A stretch of DNA of 64,000 nucleotides from Siminovitchia fordii DSM 16014 = CIP 108821 (GTDB taxonomy: Bacteria > Bacillota > Bacilli > Bacillales > Bacillaceae_C), in NCBI RefSeq assembly GCF_000374565.1, contig NZ_KB894691.1:22600-86599 (forward strand). The letters are read 5' to 3'. Positions 1-8,072 of the stretch are shown one piece after another (position 1 is the first letter of the stretch; each line of letters opens with the position of its first letter). The notes beneath the pieces are model-generated. The model was given only the letters and a program-made list of their open reading frames with translations. It was not told where the DNA came from and ran no database searches. The position numbers were made by a program, and so were the translations under genes.

Positions 1-450
1 TAAAAGTAAAGAGTATTTGACCCATAGTGAAGAATATTTTCCAAAAATAAAGAGTATCTGACCCATAATAAAGAGTATTTCCCAAAAGCAAAGAGTATTT
101 GACTCATGGTGAAAAGGATTTCCTAAAAGTAAAGAGTATTTGACCCATAGTGAAGAATATTTTCCAAAAATAAAGAGTATCTGACCCATAATAAAGAGTA
201 TTTCCCAAAAGCAAAGAGTATTTGACTCATGGTGAAAAGGATTTCCTAAAAGTAAAGAGTATTTGACCCATAGTGAAGAATATTTTCCAAAAATAAAGAG
301 TATCTGACCCATAATAAAGAGTATTTCCCAAAAGTAAACAGTATTTGCCCCATAGTGAAGAGTATTTCCCAAAAGCAAAGAGTATTTGACCCATAGTGAA
401 GAGTATTTCCCAAAAGTAAAGAGTATTTGACCCATAGTGAAGAGTATTTC
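1..450. repeat. Tandem array of ~41-bp repeats, 123-bp higher-order period
   Basis: About eleven consecutive monomers of 40-42 bp. Each is built of two similar ~20-bp halves, one around GAGTATTTGACCCATAGTGA and one around GAGTATTTCCCAAAAGTAAA. Three slightly different monomers (42+41+40 bp) form a 123-bp unit that recurs almost exactly from 1, 124 and 247; the last copies (about 330-450) are more uniform. The array begins at or before the window edge. Because 123 is divisible by 3, minus-strand frames stay open through it, but they have no ribosome site or protein-like composition. It ends about 135 bp before the GH18 gene. Confidence 0.9.
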
Positions 451-585
451 TTAAAAACAACTTGTCCTGAAATCAAAAGTATATCCACAAAAGGCTCTCC
501 TATTCCTCACCCCATTCATAAGAAAAAACTTACCTACATATATATCAATAAAAGAATATCCGCGCAAGAGGAAACGGGGTGCCAT

Positions 586-1839
586 ATGTTTATTTATGTT
601 GTGAAACTGGGGGATTCTTTGTTTTCAATCGCAGCCAAGTACCGGATTTCTATGGATAGCCTTCGCATCACTAACGGTTTGAGAACGGACGCCCTCGTTC
701 CCGGACAAGACCTACTGGTCCCTTCAAACGTGTATATTGTACAGCCTGGGGATTCGCTTTTCTCTATTGCTCAAATCGCTTTTATTCCAGCTGAAACGAT
801 CCGCCTATACAATGGACTTCAATCGGATGCTTTAACCGTAGGAATGGAGCTTTATTTACCGCCGAGAGAAAAGTATCCGGATGAAGGGCTAAGTTATTTG
901 ACCCCTTCTACGTCTGCGCAAAACCGGATTAATGTACAAACCTTTGCACCGATCATTACGAATTTCGGTGTGTTTGAGTATCATATTTTTGAAGACGGGA
1001 GCTTAAGTACCCTCGATGACCAGCAACTCATCTCCCTCATAAGAGAGAATGGTTCGGCCCCGATTGCAGTCATCACTAATTTAACAGAGAGCGGCTTCAG
1101 CCCTGAATTGACCAGGAGAATTTTAAATAGTCCGTCACTCCGGCAACAGGTAATCAATAATATTTATAATTTGGTCAAGAGTAAAAATTACGCTGGTGTC
1201 AATGTGGACTTTGAGCGGATCCTTGAGAGTGAGCGGGATTTATACAGTGGGTTCCTGGCAGCCCTAAGGGACCGGTTGAAACCGGAAGGATTCAGTATCT
1301 CCGCAGCCGTTCCTGCAAAAACGTCAGACAATATTCCATGGCTGAGAGGTTTTGATTACGGCGGAATTGGGGCAGCAGTCGATTTTGTTTTTATTATGGC
1401 GTATGACTGGCATGAGGCTAGCAGCCCGCCCGGACCAGTAGCCCCCATCACGGAAGTGAGGAATACGCTAGATTATGCACTTACGAAAATGAACAGGAAC
1501 AAAATTGTATTGGGCGTCCCTCGGTACGGATACAATTGGACGATGTCAAACGGAGAAGTTGCCAGCGCAAGTGCATTTTCCGTCTCCAATGCCTATGCAA
1601 CTGCGATGAGGTACCAAGTACCCATCCAGTATTCCACAGAATACCAACAGCCCCACTACACGTATTGGGATGAAAATGGAGCAAGGCACATTGTCTGGTT
1701 TGAAGATGTCCGGGCGCGGGCGGCAAAATTTCAATTGGTCGTGGATTACAAGATCAGAGGGGTGGGAGCATGGCAATTGGGTCTGCACTTCCCGCAATCC
1801 GCGTTTTTGGTACGAGAATTCTTCAGAAAAAAAAGGTAA
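586..1839 (+). CDS. LysM-GH18 spore cortex hydrolase (SleL/YaaH-like)
   Basis: A 417-aa protein with two N-terminal LysM peptidoglycan-binding repeats (about residues 2-46 and 48-92, each with a GDSLFSIA core) and a glycoside hydrolase 18 domain (about 110-415). The GH18 acid is visible in GVNVDFE (Glu about 210), and FIMAYDWHE later in the barrel is also typical. Members of this group (SleL/YaaH, YdhD, YvbX) are N-acetylglucosaminidases of spore cortex or coat. There is no signal peptide, as usual for spore-targeted SleL. The frame stays open upstream to 427 inside the repeats, but ATG 586 begins directly at the first LysM and has a GGGGTG-like site, so I chose it. The exact paralogue is uncertain. 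Confidence 0.85.
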   Translation: MFIYVVKLGDSLFSIAAKYRISMDSLRITNGLRTDALVPGQDLLVPSNVYIVQPGDSLFSIAQIAFIPAETIRLYNGLQSDALTVGMELYLPPREKYPDEGLSYLTPSTSAQNRINVQTFAPIITNFGVFEYHIFEDGSLSTLDDQQLISLIRENGSAPIAVITNLTESGFSPELTRRILNSPSLRQQVINNIYNLVKSKNYAGVNVDFERILESERDLYSGFLAALRDRLKPEGFSISAAVPAKTSDNIPWLRGFDYGGIGAAVDFVFIMAYDWHEASSPPGPVAPITEVRNTLDYALTKMNRNKIVLGVPRYGYNWTMSNGEVASASAFSVSNAYATAMRYQVPIQYSTEYQQPHYTYWDENGARHIVWFEDVRARAAKFQLVVDYKIRGVGAWQLGLHFPQSAFLVREFFRKKR

Positions 1840-2210
1840 GCAGCCCCTATTTATCTGTGTAAAAAAATGAGATGAAAGTTAAGTAAGTATGATGGTGCCT
1901 GTTTGTCGGAACAAAGTTAGACGAACCGCTGAGATAAGCGTAGATACCTTCAAGCTGAATCTTTATGGCAATGGTGCTCGACAGGATTAAGCTTCAACAC
2001 CCTGTTGCTTCGATTACACTAGCAATTCCCGTGCCTTTGAAGACTCAAGCCGCAACGTCCTGTTGCTTCAATTGCACCTGCACTTCCTGGGCGTTCGAAA
2101 GGAATAGGCAATGATTGCCCTGTCGCTTTGCCTTTAATGAGGACAGCCTTGCTATCGGAGAATAACCTTTTATCTGAATTGCCAGCCACTACCTTATCTA
2201 AAATAAAAAT
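1840..2210. other. Intergenic region, no gene seen
   Basis: About 370 bp between the GH18 gene and the terminator of the next operon. It holds two imperfect copies of a ~60-bp stretch (around 1990-2040 and 2050-2100), both containing CCTGTTGCTTC followed by ATT. No ORF with a ribosome site was found. Confidence 0.5.
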
Positions 2211-2246
2211 ATCTCCTTCTTAGAGCTGCAGCCCTAAGAAGGAGAT
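2211..2246 (-). terminator. Rho-independent terminator of the ABC_sub_bind gene
   Basis: A perfect 13-bp stem (ATCTCCTTCTTAG at 2211-2223 with its complement at 2234-2246) and a 10-nt loop, followed on the minus strand by ATTTTTATTTTAG. It lies 7 bp after the stop of the lipoprotein gene. Confidence 0.9.
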
Positions 2247-2253
2247 CTCTTTC

Positions 2254-3252
2254 TTATTCATAAATTTCCGCTTCCCAATCGGGCTTGATTTCTACTTCTA
2301 TTGTGTCCGCCACTTTCTTGTTAACCATGAACTTCAGTGTTTTTGGCGGCTCGGCCGGAATGTCTGCCGGCTTTGCTTCTCCTTTTAAAATTTTCACCGC
2401 CATTTCACCTGCTCCGTGGCCGACTTCAAAGAAATCAACTCCGAACGCAGCGAAAGCACCTCTTGGAACTGAATCAAGATCAGCCGCGAGCAATGGCACC
2501 TTAGCAGTAGTGGCGACGTCAGCAACTGACTCAAATGCAGATACTACAGTGTTATCCGTAATGCAATAAAAGGCATCGACCTGGTCGGCAATCGACTCTG
2601 TCGCCTGTTTTACATCCGCGCTTGTGGAAACCGTCGCTTCAATCAATTCCAATCCATATTCGTCCATCTGTTTTTTTATTTTATCGATTTGGGCGCGCGA
2701 ATTTTGCTCTCCTGCATTGTAGACTGTCCCTACCTTCTTGGCTCCCAATTCATTTTTCAAATACTCCAGGGCTTTTGGAATTGAATCCGGATGATGATGG
2801 CTTGTCCCGGTTACATTACCCCCAGGTTTTTCCATGGACTCTATCAATTCTGCTCCTACCGGATCTACGACAGATGTAAAAACAATTGGAATGTCCGTTG
2901 TTTTGCTTAATGCCGCCTGGGCGCTCGGCGTTGAGTTAGCAAAAATAAGGTCTACATTTTGACCCACAAAGTTGGAAGCAATCGTGTCATTGGCGCTGTT
3001 GTCTCCTTGGGCATTTTGCATGTCATACTCAACGTCAATCCCCGCTTCCTCGATCGCCTTCTGGAATCCTTCAGTTGCCAGATTCAATGCCGGGTGTTCC
3101 ATAAGCTGTGTAACGCCAATCGTATAGGTTTCCTTGCTCTCCTTTTCACCTTCGTCCGCCGGTTCAGATTCGGGCGAAGCGGAATTACTGCTGCAGGCCC
3201 CAAGGATGAACAATGCCCCTACTAATGAAAAAATACTTTTTTTAAATCTCAC
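2254..3252 (-). CDS. ABC_sub_bind-type substrate-binding lipoprotein
   Basis: A 332-aa protein starting at GTG. It has a lipoprotein signal ending in LGAC (Cys20) and a Ser/Glu-rich linker, then a two-lobed binding domain of the ABC_sub_bind family (TrpX-like). Motifs include YTIGVTQLMEHPAL, the NSTPSAQAAL region and GGNVTGTSHH. Relatives bind amino acids such as tryptophan or tyrosine for an ABC importer, but no permease or ATPase lies beside it here, so it must work with a transporter elsewhere or as an orphan. It has its own sigma-A promoter and terminator, so it is separate from the upstream sigma-54 regulator although on the same strand. The ligand is unknown. Confidence 0.85.
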   Translation of the reverse strand: MRFKKSIFSLVGALFILGACSSNSASPESEPADEGEKESKETYTIGVTQLMEHPALNLATEGFQKAIEEAGIDVEYDMQNAQGDNSANDTIASNFVGQNVDLIFANSTPSAQAALSKTTDIPIVFTSVVDPVGAELIESMEKPGGNVTGTSHHHPDSIPKALEYLKNELGAKKVGTVYNAGEQNSRAQIDKIKKQMDEYGLELIEATVSTSADVKQATESIADQVDAFYCITDNTVVSAFESVADVATTAKVPLLAADLDSVPRGAFAAFGVDFFEVGHGAGEMAVKILKGEAKPADIPAEPPKTLKFMVNKKVADTIEVEIKPDWEAEIYE

Positions 3253-3341
3253 TATGTAATACCCCCATTTTGAAACTCCCTTTTTATCAATAACTTTTTT
3301 TCCTCCATTTTAAAATAATCTGAAGTTATCGAATTAAAAAA

Positions 3342-3370
3342 ATTATAGACTAGTGTATCTGTGCTGTCAA
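3342..3370 (-). promoter_or_regulatory. Consensus sigma-A promoter for the binding-protein gene
   Basis: On the minus strand TTGACA (3370-3365), a 17-nt spacer and TATAAT (3347-3342): both hexamers match consensus exactly at ideal spacing, about 90 nt before the GTG start. Confidence 0.85.
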
Positions 3371-3394
3371 TTGTATTTCAAAGCTTCAAATAAT

Positions 3395-3421
3395 CAAAAA
3401 GAACCCAAAAAAATGGGTTCT
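3395..3421 (-). terminator. Terminator of the sigma-54 regulator gene
   Basis: Stem AGAACCC/GGGTTCT (3400-3406 with 3415-3421) and an A/T loop, followed on the minus strand by TTTTT. It overlaps the last bases of the regulator gene. Confidence 0.8.
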
Positions 3422-5690
3422 AAATACTAATCCCAAACTCTTTGATTTTCCGATAGAGGGTGCTTCTGGCAATGCCCAGTTTCCGGGCCGCTTCCAGGAC
3501 ACTTTTCGTTTCGCGGAGTGCTTTTGAGATGGCATCCTTTTCCACTTCTCTCAATGAAAGCTGCTGCATCGGCTTTCTTGCCGTATATCCACGGAGGTTG
3601 GCCGGAAAATCATCCTGCGTAATGTCTCTTGCCTTGCTGCGCGCCAGCAAGTAAGCACGCTCTATGACGTTCCGCAATTCCCGAATATTGCCCGGCCATG
3701 GGTATTCAACCAATAGCTGTAATGCTTCTCCGTTCACCTGATCCGGGCCGTCTCCATACGAATCTTTTAATTCCTCCAACATCTCCCTTATAAGCCCTTC
3801 AATGTCCTCCGGCCGCTCCCGAAGCGGTGGAATCGTCAATGACAGTACATTCAGGCGGTAATAAAGATCTGATCGAAAAGTATTTCCATACGCAATCTCC
3901 TCTGGCAGGTTCCGGTTCGTTGCCGCTATAATCCGGATGTCCACTTCCCGCTCATTCGTATCACCAAGGCGGACAATTCTTTTCGTCTCCAATGCCCGCA
4001 GTAAAATGACCTGCAGGTCCATTGGCATATCACCGATTTCATCGAGAAAAAGCGTCCCTTTTTGAGCAGCCTCAAATTTTCCGATGGCTCCTCCCTTCCT
4101 TGCCCCGGTAAAAGTTCCTTCCACATAGCCAAACAATTCGCTTGCAATTAAATTTTTCGGTATAAGCCCAGTATTGACCGAAATAAGGGGGCCATTTCTT
4201 CTATCGCTCATTTCGTGAATGGATTTGGCGACCACTTCTTTTCCTGTTCCGGTTTCTCCCAAAATTAATACATTCGCCGTCGACTGTGCAGCAATCCGGG
4301 CCGTCTCCAATTCAAGCTGGTACTGTTCATTCCTTGTTCTTACTCTGCCAAATTTCATCACGGGAATCGATTTTCTGCCTATTCGCGGCTTTAATAGTAA
4401 TAAATGTTTGTGCTTTGCTTCATGTGAGATGACCTGAAAGGCGTCGTTCAATTGTCCGATCATTTTCTTTGTAAGCCTGTTTCCTTTCCTGAAACCCGTC
4501 AGCTCTGCTGCTTTTCGGCTCAAATATTGAATTGTCCCATTTTCGGAAAGGGCGATGATCGCTTCTTCACTGATCTGCCCCCACGCTTCAAGGACGATTT
4601 CGTTTACACGGCTTGCTTTTCTTGTACTGATTTTAAAAGGTTCCGGGTTTATATTTTTATCAGAGTCCCAAACAATGTCAAACTGTCCGTCAGGCAATGC
4701 CTTCCCAATTTTTACCGGACGTGACAGATGCCTCCCATTAGCATCTACACGGAGCGTCCCACATGCCGTATCCATCCTTTTTCCTCCCATGTACCCCATG
4801 ATTTTTTCCCGATCAAAGGCTCTTAACTTCAACATCGAATCTAGAACGATTTTTGTTCCCAAATAAGTGTTGTACATGACGGATGAAACTGGTTTTTTCC
4901 CTTCGGAAAAGCGATGAAACCGCTGGATGAAAGATTGGTTAAGCGGATTGGACAATGATTGGAAATAACTGGCCGAACTGTAATGACCTGCCCCGAATTC
5001 GGCTCCCATCGCTTCTATTTCCGTTTCTTTTGTAATTGGGCTGAATATGGGAACGGACTCCGGTGAGAGGCCCATCTGTTTATATTTGCGGTAAAACGCC
5101 GGTACACTTTTTCCTACCAAAGTGGAAAAAATCACATCTGGTTTTTTTAAGATGATATCCTGAATCACTTCATGAAATTCCTGGTTACCGAAAGGCACAT
5201 ATCTTTCCTCAATCACCTCTCCATTTTTCCCTGAAGTATACGTCTTTACCTGCTCATTTGTTTCCCGGGGATAAATATAATCATTTCCAATGAGGTAAAT
5301 GCGTTTACCATAATGGTGCATAAAATAGTCAATCAATATATGGACCTGCTGATTGGGGACTTCTCCTGTGTAAAAAACATTGGGATGGTCTTCCTGCCCC
5401 TCGTAAAGGGTCGGATAAACTAGGAGGCAATCATACTTTTCCAGGACTGGCAAAACGGCCTTCCGGCAAGCGGAAGTATAGCATCCGATAAAAATCTTGA
5501 CGCCATCCAGAGCAAGCGCCTCTGCTTCTTCGGCACTTTTTCTTGGGTCCGAACTTATATCCCTGACAATGGCTTCAATTTCCGCATGTTGTTCATTGAA
5601 CTCACTGATGGCAAAACTGGCAGCCTCATACTGCCCTCTTTCCGTGATTGACGTGATTCCTGTCAACGAAAATAGAAGTCCGACTTTCAT
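3420..5690 (-). CDS. Sigma-54 activator with AmiC-like amide-sensing domain
   Basis: About 756 aa. Residues 1 to ~350 form a periplasmic-binding fold of the AmiC/FmdD/UrtA group without a signal peptide. GCYTSACRKAV (69-79) and VYPTLYEG (91-98) resemble AmiC, the cytoplasmic amide sensor of Pseudomonas. A PAS-like segment follows (~375-440), then an AAA+ domain with Walker A GETGTGKE and Walker B LFLDEIGD, and a C-terminal Fis-type HTH (~705-755, LGIARSTLYRKI). The sigma-54-contacting loop reads GTFTGA (525-530) instead of GAFTGA. The gene is divergent from a -24/-12 promoter and amidase operon, which it probably activates when it binds an amide. Start: ATG 5690 or TTG 5696, both behind GGGGAG; the frame extends to 5723. 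Confidence 0.88.
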   Translation of the reverse strand: MKVGLLFSLTGITSITERGQYEAASFAISEFNEQHAEIEAIVRDISSDPRKSAEEAEALALDGVKIFIGCYTSACRKAVLPVLEKYDCLLVYPTLYEGQEDHPNVFYTGEVPNQQVHILIDYFMHHYGKRIYLIGNDYIYPRETNEQVKTYTSGKNGEVIEERYVPFGNQEFHEVIQDIILKKPDVIFSTLVGKSVPAFYRKYKQMGLSPESVPIFSPITKETEIEAMGAEFGAGHYSSASYFQSLSNPLNQSFIQRFHRFSEGKKPVSSVMYNTYLGTKIVLDSMLKLRAFDREKIMGYMGGKRMDTACGTLRVDANGRHLSRPVKIGKALPDGQFDIVWDSDKNINPEPFKISTRKASRVNEIVLEAWGQISEEAIIALSENGTIQYLSRKAAELTGFRKGNRLTKKMIGQLNDAFQVISHEAKHKHLLLLKPRIGRKSIPVMKFGRVRTRNEQYQLELETARIAAQSTANVLILGETGTGKEVVAKSIHEMSDRRNGPLISVNTGLIPKNLIASELFGYVEGTFTGARKGGAIGKFEAAQKGTLFLDEIGDMPMDLQVILLRALETKRIVRLGDTNEREVDIRIIAATNRNLPEEIAYGNTFRSDLYYRLNVLSLTIPPLRERPEDIEGLIREMLEELKDSYGDGPDQVNGEALQLLVEYPWPGNIRELRNVIERAYLLARSKARDITQDDFPANLRGYTARKPMQQLSLREVEKDAISKALRETKSVLEAARKLGIARSTLYRKIKEFGISI

Positions 5691-5735
5691 TTGCAAACCA
5701 TCTTCTCCCCCCCTATGTCCCATTTTAGGAAAACC

Positions 5736-5822
5736 GTCTCATTATCGGACATGGCATACGATCACCCTTATATCGTATATCCAAATTTCAAATAATTCAA
5801 TTAATATGTCCGTTTTTGAGAC
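5736..5822. promoter_or_regulatory. Inverted repeats, likely enhancer (UAS) for the activator
   Basis: Two 17-bp arms, GTCTCATTATCGGACAT (5736-5752) and ATGTCCGTTTTTGAGAC (5806-5822), form an inverted repeat with 14/17 matches. Inside it lies a second perfect inverted repeat, ATACGAT/ATCGTAT (5756-5762, 5772-5778). The arms lie about 40-130 bp upstream of the -24 element, the usual position for sigma-54 enhancer sites. Binding by the divergent activator is inferred. Confidence 0.6.
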
Positions 5823-5862
5823 TTGAAAAAAAGCGAAACCCTTTTCTTGCTGCCCTTTTCCT

Positions 5863-5878
5863 TGGCATGGAACTTGCA
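5863..5878 (+). promoter_or_regulatory. Sigma-54 (-24/-12) promoter of the amidase operon
   Basis: TGGCATGGAACTTGCA matches the TGGCAY-R-N4-TTGCW consensus. The GG (5864-5865) and GC (5876-5877) are exactly 12 bp apart. It lies about 90 bp before the first gene and is divergent from a sigma-54 activator. Confidence 0.92.
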
Positions 5879-5969
5879 AAACTCTAAGTGAGAGGAGGGC
5901 GCAGAGAACACCGATCCAACATAAGTTTCAATCCGTATCTACTTAAATTGAAAAAGGAGAGGATTCAGG

Positions 5970-6152
5970 TTGAAGTTATCGATTCAGGAAAAATTGGAGG
6001 ATAAGGGGATTATAGTTAAAGAAGGACACCTTCCCCTGCTCCAGACACGATGGGACGCAATTCAGGCTTTGAAGAAAAGAATTGACAGTGCGAATCTTGA
6101 TGATGCAGACATCAGTCTTCGCAATACGCCCGGAGGTGACCACATTGAGTAA
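5970..6152 (+). CDS. 60-aa protein, possible small subunit of the amidase
   Basis: It starts at TTG 5970 behind a strong AAAGGAGAGG. The protein is soluble and helical, with LPLLQTRWDAIQALKKRI in the middle and no Cys or membrane segment. It is the first gene after the sigma-54 promoter. Its last 8 bp overlap the amidase start (TTGAGTAA), and it carries the amidase ribosome site GGAGGTGA within its coding sequence, so translation is coupled. Size and position recall AtzG-type small subunits paired with amidase-signature enzymes such as AtzE. That likeness is contextual and not a firm homology call. Confidence 0.75.
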   Translation: MKLSIQEKLEDKGIIVKEGHLPLLQTRWDAIQALKKRIDSANLDDADISLRNTPGGDHIE

Positions 6153-7566
6153 AGAGCTCGTTACAAAACCGGTGGAAAAATTGGCGCCGCTCCTTGAAAA
6201 GAAAGAAATTTCCTCACTTGAATTGACGAAAGCAGTGCTCGACCATGCTGAAGCCCTCAATGATACAATCAATGCTTATGTCAGTTTCAGACGCGACAAA
6301 GCGGAAAAAGAAGCGGAGCAGGCGGATAAAGAGATTGCAGCCGGCAATTACAAAGGAATGTATCACGGGATTCCGATGGCGATAAAAGATAATATTTATT
6401 TTAAAGATGAAGTGACGACGATGAGCTCTAAAATCCATGGAGAGTTTGTTTCCGATTATGACGCCACCGTCATTTCAAAAATGAGAGAAGCCGGAATCGT
6501 TTTCACCGGAAAATTGAACATGCATGAATATGCATGGGGAATCACCAATAATAGCCCGCATTTCGGCCCTGTCAGAAACCCATGGAATCTTGAAAAAATT
6601 CCTGGCGGATCAAGCGGAGGCTCCGGTGCAGGGGTAGCCGCGGACATGACGGTGGCAACACTTGGAACGGATACGGCAGGGTCCATCCGCATCCCATCGT
6701 CCTCCTGCGGGATCGTCGGCCTCAAGCCAACCTTTGGCCGGGTGAGTAAGTACGGATGCTTTCCGCTAGCCTGGTCACTCGACCATATCGGACCGATGAC
6801 AAAGACTGTAAGAGATGCAGCGGGCCTGTTGGAGATCATTGCGGGATATGATCCAAACGACCCAACATCTGCCAATGCGCCAACGGAAGAATATACATCC
6901 AAGCTGACTGGTGATGTGAAAGGCCTTGTCATCGGAATTAACGAAGAGTACTACTTCAAGGATGTGGACTCCGATGTTGAAAAGCTTGTCAGACAAGCGA
7001 TCCATACTCTTGAAAGCCAAGGGGCAAAGGTGGAGAAAGTTGAAATCCCTGCGCTCCAATATTCTGAATATGCAGAGCTCGTCACCTCCCTGTCGGAAGC
7101 GTCGGCTATCCACCATCGCAACCTGCAAAAACGTCCGGATGATTTCGGTGATGATATCCGCTTGCTCTTTGAGCTTGGAGAACTGTTCTCCTCTGTAGAT
7201 TACTTACAGGCACAGCAGCTCCGCCGCCAGCTGAAGCAGGATTTCAAGAGAGCTTTCGAAAAAGTGGACGTCCTGATGGCACCGACACTGCCGGTCATGC
7301 CGCCTGATATCGGTAGCGACTTTGCTGATCTGAACGGAAAGCAGGTCGATCTCATCGATAACTTCATCCGCTTCATGGGACCGTGCAATCTAGCCGGGCT
7401 GCCGGCCATGACGGTACCATGTGGATTGAAAAACGGAATGCCGGTCGGGTTGCAGATCATCGGTCCAGCTTTCTGCGAAAGCACTGTGCTCAACGCAGGC
7501 TATGCCTTCGAGCAGACCGATCCGTTAAAAGGAAAAAAAGCTGAAATGGCAAGTCCGGTTAAATAA
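6145..7566 (+). CDS. Amidase-signature family hydrolase (GatA/AtzE-like)
   Basis: A 473-aa cytoplasmic enzyme of the amidase-signature family. The Ser-cisSer-Lys triad is readable: Lys81 in AIKDNIYF, Ser156 in PGGSSGGSGAG and nucleophile Ser180 in TDTAGSIRIP. The family hydrolyses amides or transfers ammonia. Without gatB or gatC nearby and under an AmiC-like regulator, a catabolic amidase acting on a small amide or carbamoyl compound is most likely. The TTG start at 6145 has GGAGGTGA (6132-6139). An upstream in-frame ATG at 6082 lies inside the preceding gene and lacks a ribosome site. A strong terminator follows. The substrate cannot be read from sequence. Confidence 0.9.
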   Translation: MSKELVTKPVEKLAPLLEKKEISSLELTKAVLDHAEALNDTINAYVSFRRDKAEKEAEQADKEIAAGNYKGMYHGIPMAIKDNIYFKDEVTTMSSKIHGEFVSDYDATVISKMREAGIVFTGKLNMHEYAWGITNNSPHFGPVRNPWNLEKIPGGSSGGSGAGVAADMTVATLGTDTAGSIRIPSSSCGIVGLKPTFGRVSKYGCFPLAWSLDHIGPMTKTVRDAAGLLEIIAGYDPNDPTSANAPTEEYTSKLTGDVKGLVIGINEEYYFKDVDSDVEKLVRQAIHTLESQGAKVEKVEIPALQYSEYAELVTSLSEASAIHHRNLQKRPDDFGDDIRLLFELGELFSSVDYLQAQQLRRQLKQDFKRAFEKVDVLMAPTLPVMPPDIGSDFADLNGKQVDLIDNFIRFMGPCNLAGLPAMTVPCGLKNGMPVGLQIIGPAFCESTVLNAGYAFEQTDPLKGKKAEMASPVK

Positions 7567-7610
7567 AAAGGCGGCATTTTGCACCCGCTTGGCTGTTAGA
7601 TTTTGCAGAA

Positions 7611-7646
7611 AGCACTTTAGATATCAAATGTCTAAAGTGCTTTTTT
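7611..7646 (+). terminator. Terminator of the amidase operon
   Basis: A perfect 11-bp stem AGCACTTTAGA/TCTAAAGTGCT (7611-7621, 7631-7641) with a T6 tract. Confidence 0.92.
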
Positions 7647-8072
7647 ATTTGGTTGCTTATAAGGAAGACAGACCGAGCGGGTTTTCCCCCCTGAGATCTA
7701 AGATTACCATCCTCGTTTCAATCTAACAAATACGGAGCGGTATTCCATTGGAAGTAAACATATTTCAACAGATAGCCTCCTGTTTGTTGTAAGCAGCCAA
7801 GAGATGCTTTGCCCTTTCGTAACGAAGACAGCAACCAGAGGCAACTTTTAAAATGACCGTACAGATTGCATATTCCACCTCTCTTCGTGACATGCTAAAA
7901 AGCAGCAGGATTTTCGGCTAATTCATATTTTCTGTTCTTACGATTTATCTTTCCAACAGGGTAATCCCAGTCATAGGGACCTACTCTATATACACAATCA
8001 TTGAGATTTCCGGGATATCAATCCGCACGAGGGTCAGATTACACCCTAGTCCCATTTAAGGAGAACATACAT
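7647..8072. other. Intergenic region before the first ger operon
   Basis: About 425 bp with no supported gene. It should hold the promoter of the germination operon (normally sigma-G type), but I could not fix one by eye. The ribosome site AAGGAG is at 8058-8063. Confidence 0.4.

Noticed and set aside
1-450. CRISPR array
   Set aside because: Monomers are contiguous with no unique spacers, the halves are diverged copies of each other and no cas gene is near.
227-488. Two minus-strand open frames of 77 and 80 aa within the repeats
   Set aside because: They stay open only because the 123-bp period is divisible by 3; no ribosome site, repetitive Tyr/Phe/Leu-rich sequence and no family.
1984-2100. 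Two imperfect copies of a ~60-bp stretch, considered as small RNA or a riboswitch
   Set aside because: No promoter or terminator hairpin and no matching structure; left as unexplained intergenic repeats.
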